From positions 1 to 9,354 of the forward strand of contig JACDAP010000306.1 of NCBI GenBank assembly GCA_013695395.1: a stretch of DNA of 9,354 nt. The letters run 5' to 3'. The notes beneath the pieces are model-generated. The model was not told the origin of the DNA, made no database searches, and saw nothing but the letters and a program-made list of their open reading frames with translations. Made by a program: the position numbers and the translations under genes. Numbering within the stretch: the stretch's first letter is position 1; each line of letters starts with the position of its first letter. Shown here piece after piece: positions 5,804-9,354 of this stretch. The DNA is from Solirubrobacterales bacterium. Lineage in GTDB: Bacteria > Actinomycetota > Thermoleophilia > Solirubrobacterales > Solirubrobacteraceae.

Positions 5804-6259
5804 TCAGTTGTCGCAGCCGAGGCGGTCCCACAGGTAGAGCTCGAGGCACTCCTGGGCGAGCTCGGTGCTCCGTGCGTGCGAGAGCCGCGGAAGCACGGTC
5901 TGCAGCGCCTGCTCCTCGGCCACCCCGGCGTCGAAGGCCTCTTCCCCGCGGAAGCCGGCGGCGATCTTCAGCGCCTCCCGCTTGTTCTCCCCCAGGCTCG
6001 GGAAGACGCCCGCGAGGAAGTCGCGGTTCGCGATCGGCTGGCCCACCTCGAGGGAGGCGTGCCAGGCGGCGAGCATCGAGAGGTCGTGCTCGTCCAGGTC
6101 CGCAAGTGCCTTCGCGTAGTGGGTGTCGAGCTCGTGCTCGGGGATCTCGTCGACCCAGGCGCGGACCAGCTCACCGACGAGCTGCCGGCGGGCCTCACGG
6201 CCAACGGACTCCGCCATCACGAGGATGGCGTCTTTGGGTTCGATGAAGCAGAGGGACAA
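5804..6259 (-). CDS. Hypothetical acidic helical protein
   Basis: I do not recognise this 151-residue protein. It is rich in Glu, Asp, Ala and Leu, appears all-helical, has no signal peptide or convincing membrane segment, and ends in LELYLWDRLGCDN. Features to compare are ELVRAWVDEIPEHELDTHYAKALADLDEHDLSMLAAWH-type paired helices and EVGQPIANRDFLAGVFPSLGENKREALKIAAGFRG-type spacing in the middle (~72-106). The TTG at 6259 has a GGAG five bases upstream and is preferred. ATG 6217 (residue 15) has no ribosome site and would drop MSLCFIEPKDAILV. The long opposite-strand frames over this region read as its shadow. It converges with the fxsA operon. A false gene is possible but less likely given the even, protein-like composition. 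Confidence 0.6.
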   Translation of the reverse strand: MSLCFIEPKDAILVMAESVGREARRQLVGELVRAWVDEIPEHELDTHYAKALADLDEHDLSMLAAWHASLEVGQPIANRDFLAGVFPSLGENKREALKIAAGFRGEEAFDAGVAEEQALQTVLPRLSHARSTELAQECLELYLWDRLGCDN

Positions 6260-6320
6260 GGCGGCTCCACAAGCCAGGAACAGGGTCGCGGCGAACCGTA
6301 CGGGGCGCGTCGGACGGCAT

Positions 6321-6333
6321 CGCCCGCCGGGCG
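6321..6333 (-). terminator. Short GC hairpin after the 85-residue gene
   Basis: CGCCC (6321-6325) and GGGCG (6329-6333) pair around a 3-base loop, just past the stop of the 85-residue gene on the minus strand. Five pairs and no T-run make this a weak terminator candidate. The rest of the 81-base gap holds the ribosome site of the 151-residue gene and no clear promoter. Confidence 0.25.
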
Positions 6334-6340
6334 TTCCCGG

Positions 6341-6598
6341 TCAGCGATCGAGCAGGTCGTCGAAGGACCGCTGCTCGCGGTCCGCGATGCTCGACGCACG
6401 ACCGCGGGCCACGTGCGCCCAGTGCTCGACGACCTCGGAGGACTTCACCCGGCGCTGGGCGACACCCCGTTCGATCGGCTCGACCTCCAGGCCGCCGATC
6501 ACCGTTCCTCGCACCCGGGCGTGGAAGATCCTGCCTCGTGAGGAGATGCGGACCAGGTCGCCGGGTGCGATGCCATCGAGCTGCACGGGGTCGGCCAC
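6341..6598 (-). CDS. Hypothetical small protein, possible SH3-like barrel
   Basis: An 85-residue protein I cannot name. Residues ~8-60 alternate short strands (APGDLVRISSRGRIFHARVR, GGLEVEPIERG, RRVKSSEVVEHW), a pattern typical of small SH3-like or Tudor-like barrels. The last 25 residues are charged and helical (ADREQRSFDDLLDR). The GTG at 6598 has no clear ribosome site and lies 28 bases after the stop of the 340-residue gene, so the two are probably co-transcribed and this one may depend on coupling. There is no signal or membrane segment. The regular hydrophobic spacing and the Glu-Val-Val-x-His-Trp ending argue for a real gene. Confidence 0.55.
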   Translation of the reverse strand: MADPVQLDGIAPGDLVRISSRGRIFHARVRGTVIGGLEVEPIERGVAQRRVKSSEVVEHWAHVARGRASSIADREQRSFDDLLDR

Positions 6599-6626
6599 GA
6601 TGCCAGGCCGCTCGGACGGACCCGGC

Positions 6627-7649
6627 TCAGCCGACCCGCAGGGCGCGTGCGATCGGGGCGCGCAGCTGAGGGTCGGGCGCGGGCGACCGTTCCGTGCCGG
6701 CGGCCATCTCCTCGTCTTCGGGCGCCATCCAGTTCTGCAACGCGAAGTCGAAGCAGGCGAGCGAGACGCCGGCCTCGGCCGCGAGCTCCCCGGCCCGGCG
6801 GGCGATCAGGATCGGGTCGCCGATGCCGAAGATGCGCTTGGCGGCCATGGTCGGCGCGGCCGTCGCGTCGGCGAGCAGCAGCGACTGCGGCACCGCGTCG
6901 ATGAGGCCGAGTGCCCCGGCCAGCGTGACGAACTCGTAGCGCGGGACGCGACCGAAGCCCGGCAGGGCGAGCCGCTCGTAGGCACGGTCGAAGCGCCGGG
7001 TCGGCTCCCAGCTCTCGTCGCCGGCGAGGATCAGGTGCTGGCCGCCGCCCTTCTGCGCCCAGGCTCGGTACGCGACCAGCATGCGCTCGCCCTTGGCCGG
7101 GTCGTGTGCGGTGCGCGGTCCGAGCTCGATCCCGTCGAGCTGCGGCAGCTCCCCCGAGGCCCAGCTGACCCGCGCGGCGGCGATGGCCGAGAACGGGTCC
7201 CCGGTCCCTTCCAGCGGGGACAGGTACGCGGTCAGGAAGCACGTCCACAGCGCCTCGTCGGTCTCCCCCGCGCGGCCGAGCTCCGCGATCTCGGCGTAGA
7301 GCCCCGGAGGAGCCTCGCGAAGCTGCTGCAGGCGGGCGATCGAGTGGGCGAGCTCGTCGGCCAGGCGACCGGCGTCGACCGAGGAGCGCAGCCCGGGGAC
7401 GAGGTCGTTCTCGTACCCGTCGTCGGCGGCGCGGTTCATCCGCCGCACCGTCAGCTGAGCGGAGGCCTTCGGCGTCCGGCGCTTGACCGCCCCGGAGGCC
7501 GCGTGGCGCGCCTGCGCGGGAGAGGTGCGGCGCGCTCCCTCCTGCGTGGACGCCGCCCCGGTCACCGTCCCCGGTTTCGTCCGCTCCTTCTTCGAACAGA
7601 TCGGGCAGTTCTCGACGAACCGGTTGTGGCGGCAGAAGGTGGGCGGCAC
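6627..7649 (-). CDS. Uncharacterised protein with N-terminal Cys/His zinc-knuckle and possible HhH-type helical domain
   Basis: 340 residues in three parts. Residues 5-20 hold FCRHNRFVENCPICSK, a C-x-H-x6-C-x2-C set (Cys6, His8, Cys15, Cys18) that could bind one zinc. Residues ~21-70 form a basic, Thr/Ala-rich, probably disordered linker. Residues ~80-312 form a helical domain with DEALWTCFLTAYLSPLEG, RFDRAYERLALPGFGRVPRYEF, and AAKRIFGIGDPILIARRAGELA. The GIGDP turn between helices resembles a helix-hairpin-helix, as in DNA-glycosylase-fold proteins (including the thymine pyrophosphorylase-like families), but I cannot confirm this without a profile search. The knuckle and basic linker would fit nucleic-acid binding. 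GTG 7649 starts right before the knuckle, has no ribosome site and has a TAGACT box 6 bases upstream. Probably first gene of a unit with the 85-residue gene. Confidence 0.72.
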   Translation of the reverse strand: MPPTFCRHNRFVENCPICSKKERTKPGTVTGAASTQEGARRTSPAQARHAASGAVKRRTPKASAQLTVRRMNRAADDGYENDLVPGLRSSVDAGRLADELAHSIARLQQLREAPPGLYAEIAELGRAGETDEALWTCFLTAYLSPLEGTGDPFSAIAAARVSWASGELPQLDGIELGPRTAHDPAKGERMLVAYRAWAQKGGGQHLILAGDESWEPTRRFDRAYERLALPGFGRVPRYEFVTLAGALGLIDAVPQSLLLADATAAPTMAAKRIFGIGDPILIARRAGELAAEAGVSLACFDFALQNWMAPEDEEMAAGTERSPAPDPQLRAPIARALRVG

Positions 7650-7655
7650 GCGCGG

Positions 7656-7661
7656 AGTCTA
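7656..7661 (-). promoter_or_regulatory. Putative -10 box for a leaderless transcript of the 340-residue gene
   Basis: On the minus strand TAGACT (TANNNT) is followed by 6 bases and the GTG at 7649, with no Shine-Dalgarno sequence and no evident -35 box. The arrangement matches those before the MIP18-family gene and fxsA. Confidence 0.4.
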
Positions 7662-7696
7662 TGCCCGCGCGCCGCCCGACCCTGCGATTCCCGCGC

Positions 7697-8638
7697 TCAG
7701 CAGCCCCCGCGCTGGCGCTTGCGGACCACGTCGTAGCCCTTGCGCTTGGTCACTCCGTCGAAATCGATGAGGCCTGCGTCGAAGGTGGCATCGGGCGCGG
7801 CGCCGTTGAACTGGTAGATGTAGGCGCGCTTGATCCGCTTGTTCTTCCTCACGATCGAGAACATGCACTTGAGCGCCTTGGCTGCCTTGTCCTCGCCGAA
7901 GGTCCTCGTGCCGAGCTTGAGTTGGCCGCCCGTCTCCAGCAGCCACACGTCGCCCTTGGTGCCGATCGCCTTGATGATCTTCTTCGTCCGGGTCTGCGAG
8001 AAGCGGTTCGTGTCGGAGTAGTTGTGGATGCCCCAGATCTTCGGCATCGGCCGGGCGACCTTCTTGAACGCCTTCACGTACTTGATCGCCGGCGCGGGGT
8101 TGCGCTCGTCGAGCACGTTCAACGGGATGATCTTCGCCCCCCGGAAGACCCTGCGGGTCACGCCGTAGTACGTGTTGAGAAGCCGCGCCCCCTTCGCGCC
8201 CTTGCAGATGCCCTTCGGCTGGCCCTCGGTCCGCGAGCCGACCTGGCAGCGGTTGACCTCGTTCCAGGTGTTGACCTCATTGACCTTCGGGAACGCATGG
8301 CGGAACTTCCGCATCGCGATCGTGAACTGCCCCTTGGTCGGGAGCGTCTGCTGCTTGCCCTCCGTCCGCGAGTGCTCGAACGAGACGAGGATCCGCTGCT
8401 TGGCCTGAAGCGCGGCGATGTACCAGCCGGCGAAGCGCTCGAGCTGGAAGCTGTCGTCGAGGACGTCGTAGGGCGCCACGTAGCGCGCATGCTTCAGCTT
8501 CAGCGGCTGGTAGAGCGGGTTGACGAACGTCCCGGCCTGCTGGTCGGAGATCCCGATGGAGGCGGCGGCGCTCGCCCCGGCCGGCAGGGCCGTGAGGGCG
8601 AGGACGACGAGCAGGCTCGAGAGGAGGAGACGGCGCAT
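7697..8638 (-). CDS. Secreted glycoside-hydrolase-like (TIM-barrel) protein
   Basis: A 313-residue exported protein. Residues 1-25 are a clear signal peptide (MRRLL start, Leu/Val/Ala core, cut near GASAA). The mature part alternates strands and helices as in clan-A-type glycoside hydrolases: IGISDQQ, ARYVAPYDVL, RILVSFEHS, VNTWNEVNR with a candidate acid/base Glu127, IIPLNVLD, IWGIHNYSD (201-209), VWLLETGG with a candidate nucleophile Glu235, and AYIYQFNG. The Asn-Glu pair and the late Glu are the usual retaining-enzyme arrangement, but I cannot place it in a numbered family or name a substrate. Cys131 and Cys145 might form a disulfide; Cys258 and the C-terminal Cys313 are also present. The mature protein is strikingly Lys/Arg-rich, which suggests binding to anionic polymer. 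A GGGAG lies 11 bases before the ATG. Confidence 0.7.
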   Translation of the reverse strand: MRRLLLSSLLVVLALTALPAGASAAASIGISDQQAGTFVNPLYQPLKLKHARYVAPYDVLDDSFQLERFAGWYIAALQAKQRILVSFEHSRTEGKQQTLPTKGQFTIAMRKFRHAFPKVNEVNTWNEVNRCQVGSRTEGQPKGICKGAKGARLLNTYYGVTRRVFRGAKIIPLNVLDERNPAPAIKYVKAFKKVARPMPKIWGIHNYSDTNRFSQTRTKKIIKAIGTKGDVWLLETGGQLKLGTRTFGEDKAAKALKCMFSIVRKNKRIKRAYIYQFNGAAPDATFDAGLIDFDGVTKRKGYDVVRKRQRGGC

Positions 8639-8670
8639 TGCGTGAGGAGCTCCCGGTGAGGTGAGAAGGA

Positions 8671-8695
8671 GCGACGGGACCCGGCGCCCCGTCGC
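8671..8695. repeat. Perfect 8-base inverted repeat in the leader of the glycoside-hydrolase-like gene
   Basis: GCGACGGG (8671-8678) and CCCGTCGC (8688-8695) flank a 9-base spacer. It lies 33 bases before the minus-strand start at 8638 and just downstream of a possible -10 box, so it could be a leader hairpin or operator. It could equally end transcription of the upstream SDR gene; a pyrimidine-rich stretch, not a T-run, follows it. Confidence 0.45.
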
Positions 8696-8706
8696 GGTCG
8701 GCCGGA

Positions 8707-8712
8707 AGCGTA
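8707..8712 (-). promoter_or_regulatory. Possible -10 box for the glycoside-hydrolase-like gene
   Basis: TACGCT (TANNNT) on the minus strand, ~70 bases before the ATG, would place the transcript start just upstream of the 8671-8695 inverted repeat. No good -35 box is seen; chance is a real alternative. Confidence 0.25.
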
Positions 8713-8754
8713 GACCGCCGCGCCGACGCGTGCGAGGGTCATCTCACGGAGTTC

Positions 8755-9354
8755 TCAGGTCGGGGCCTCCGGGAGCCGCGGCGGGAGCGGCGACCCCGGT
8801 CGCCCCATGGCGAGCCCCATCGCGTGCTCGACGAGCCGGGGACTCGTCAGGTCGGCCAGGTGGAGCGCCTGGCCGAAGGGGTGGGTCACTCGGGACGGGC
8901 GGCGCACGATGCCGTCGAGGATCATGCCGGCGGCGTCCTCCACCGACAGCGCCGGGGCTCCGCGAAACGCGCGGGTAGGGGCGATCATCTCCGTGCGGAC
9001 GAGCGGCATGTGGACCGTCGTCCAGCGCACGCCGTCGCGTCCGGTCTCGGCGGCGGCCGAGCGCGCGAACGCGTCGAGCGCCCCCTTCGAGGCGAGGTAC
9101 CCGGCAAAGCGGGGCTCCGGGCCGAACTGGGTGCCCAGCGTGGAGACGTTGACGACCTGGCCGCGGCCGCGCTCCCGCATCCGGGCGACGAGCGGCAGCG
9201 TGAGGTGGATCGCCGCGAAGTAGTTGAGCCGCATGACCCGCTCGAAGTCATGGAGCCGGTCGGTCTGCCGCCAGAGCGCGCGGCGGATCGAGCGCCCGGC
9301 GTTGTTGACCACCACGTCGACCCCGTCGTGCTCGGCGAGCACCCGGGCCGCGAG
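8755..9354 (-). CDS. Acr-like SDR oxidoreductase, C-terminal part (5' end outside window)
   Basis: An NAD(P)-dependent short-chain dehydrogenase/reductase, cut by the right edge; the frame is open to base 9354, and the GTG at 9342 lies inside the conserved strand leading to VVVNNAG, so it is not the start. The 199 visible residues carry NNAG, the VVNVSTLG strand with the catalytic Ser region, and the YLASK active site (Tyr and Lys). The MPLVRTEMIAPT segment replaces the usual PGxxxT and, with the RLNYFAAIHLTLPL-type helix and the late LSVEDAAGMILDGIVRRPSRVTHP region, is typical of the Acr-type reductase domain that reduces fatty acyl-CoA in actinobacteria and Acinetobacter. The Gly-rich cofactor motif and any N-terminal partner domain are outside the window. 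A general SDR of other substrate remains possible. Confidence 0.85.
   Translation of the reverse strand, partial: LAARVLAEHDGVDVVVNNAGRSIRRALWRQTDRLHDFERVMRLNYFAAIHLTLPLVARMRERGRGQVVNVSTLGTQFGPEPRFAGYLASKGALDAFARSAAAETGRDGVRWTTVHMPLVRTEMIAPTRAFRGAPALSVEDAAGMILDGIVRRPSRVTHPFGQALHLADLTSPRLVEHAMGLAMGRPGSPLPPRLPEAPT

Noticed and set aside
5876..7736. Long plus-strand frames (5876-6541 and 6123-7736)
   Set aside because: They lie opposite three minus-strand frames with more protein-like composition and recognisable patterns; they read as Arg/Gly/Pro-rich antisense.
7661..8659. 332-residue plus-strand frame
   Set aside because: Antisense of the secreted glycoside-hydrolase-like gene, which has a signal peptide and active-site motifs.
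1..9354. CRISPR array, insertion sequence, tRNA or rRNA
   Set aside because: No regularly spaced repeats, transposase-like protein, terminal repeats or cloverleaf/rRNA sequence were seen.

Overview
The window is very GC-rich DNA with frequent GTG and some TTG starts, short gaps and many overlapping genes. The proteins look actinobacterial: a wax ester synthase/diacylglycerol acyltransferase (WS/DGAT), an Acr-type SDR reductase, and a compact MIP18-family protein with the PPWTPERMSEDAK ending. A member of Actinomycetota is likely, and Thermoleophilia/Solirubrobacterales is a reasonable guess by overall resemblance. That placement is inference; there is no rRNA or other marker gene here.

Layout, left to right. 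(1) The C-terminal two thirds of a WS/DGAT acyltransferase (+), cut by the left edge, converges on a secreted S8 subtilase (-). Their stop codons lie 10 bases apart and pair with each other in a hairpin. (2) The subtilase follows a 98-residue MIP18/DUF59 iron-sulfur assembly-type protein (-), with a strong hairpin and a 12-base palindrome in the 66-base gap. (3) A STAS-domain protein (+) diverges from the MIP18 gene and has no ordinary start codon at the point where the homology begins. (4) Four plus-strand genes follow as a tightly coupled operon with 4-base start/stop overlaps: FxsA, a CrtC/AttH-like beta-barrel protein, a HAD phosphatase-like enzyme, and a small GlsB/YeaQ-type membrane protein. 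It ends at a hairpin shared with the converging gene. (5) The rest is all on the minus strand: an Acr-like SDR cut by the right edge, a secreted glycoside-hydrolase-like protein, a 340-residue protein of unknown function with an N-terminal Cys/His knuckle, an 85-residue unknown and a 151-residue acidic unknown.

The window reads mostly as ordinary chromosomal housekeeping and accessory genes. I see no mobile element, CRISPR array, tRNA or rRNA, and no stretch over 300 bases without a gene. The most distinctive signals are these: a repeated arrangement of a TANNNT -10-like box 6 to 8 bases before the start codon (three genes, plus the STAS gene where the codon in that place is ATC), which suggests leaderless transcripts; an Asn-to-Asp change at the oxyanion-hole position of the subtilase; the four-gene overlapping operon that links two membrane proteins to two soluble ones; and the uncharacterised 340/85-residue gene pair. 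The WS/DGAT and the Acr-like reductase at opposite edges belong to families that act in the same storage-lipid pathway (acyl-CoA to fatty alcohol to wax ester), but nothing in the sequence couples them.
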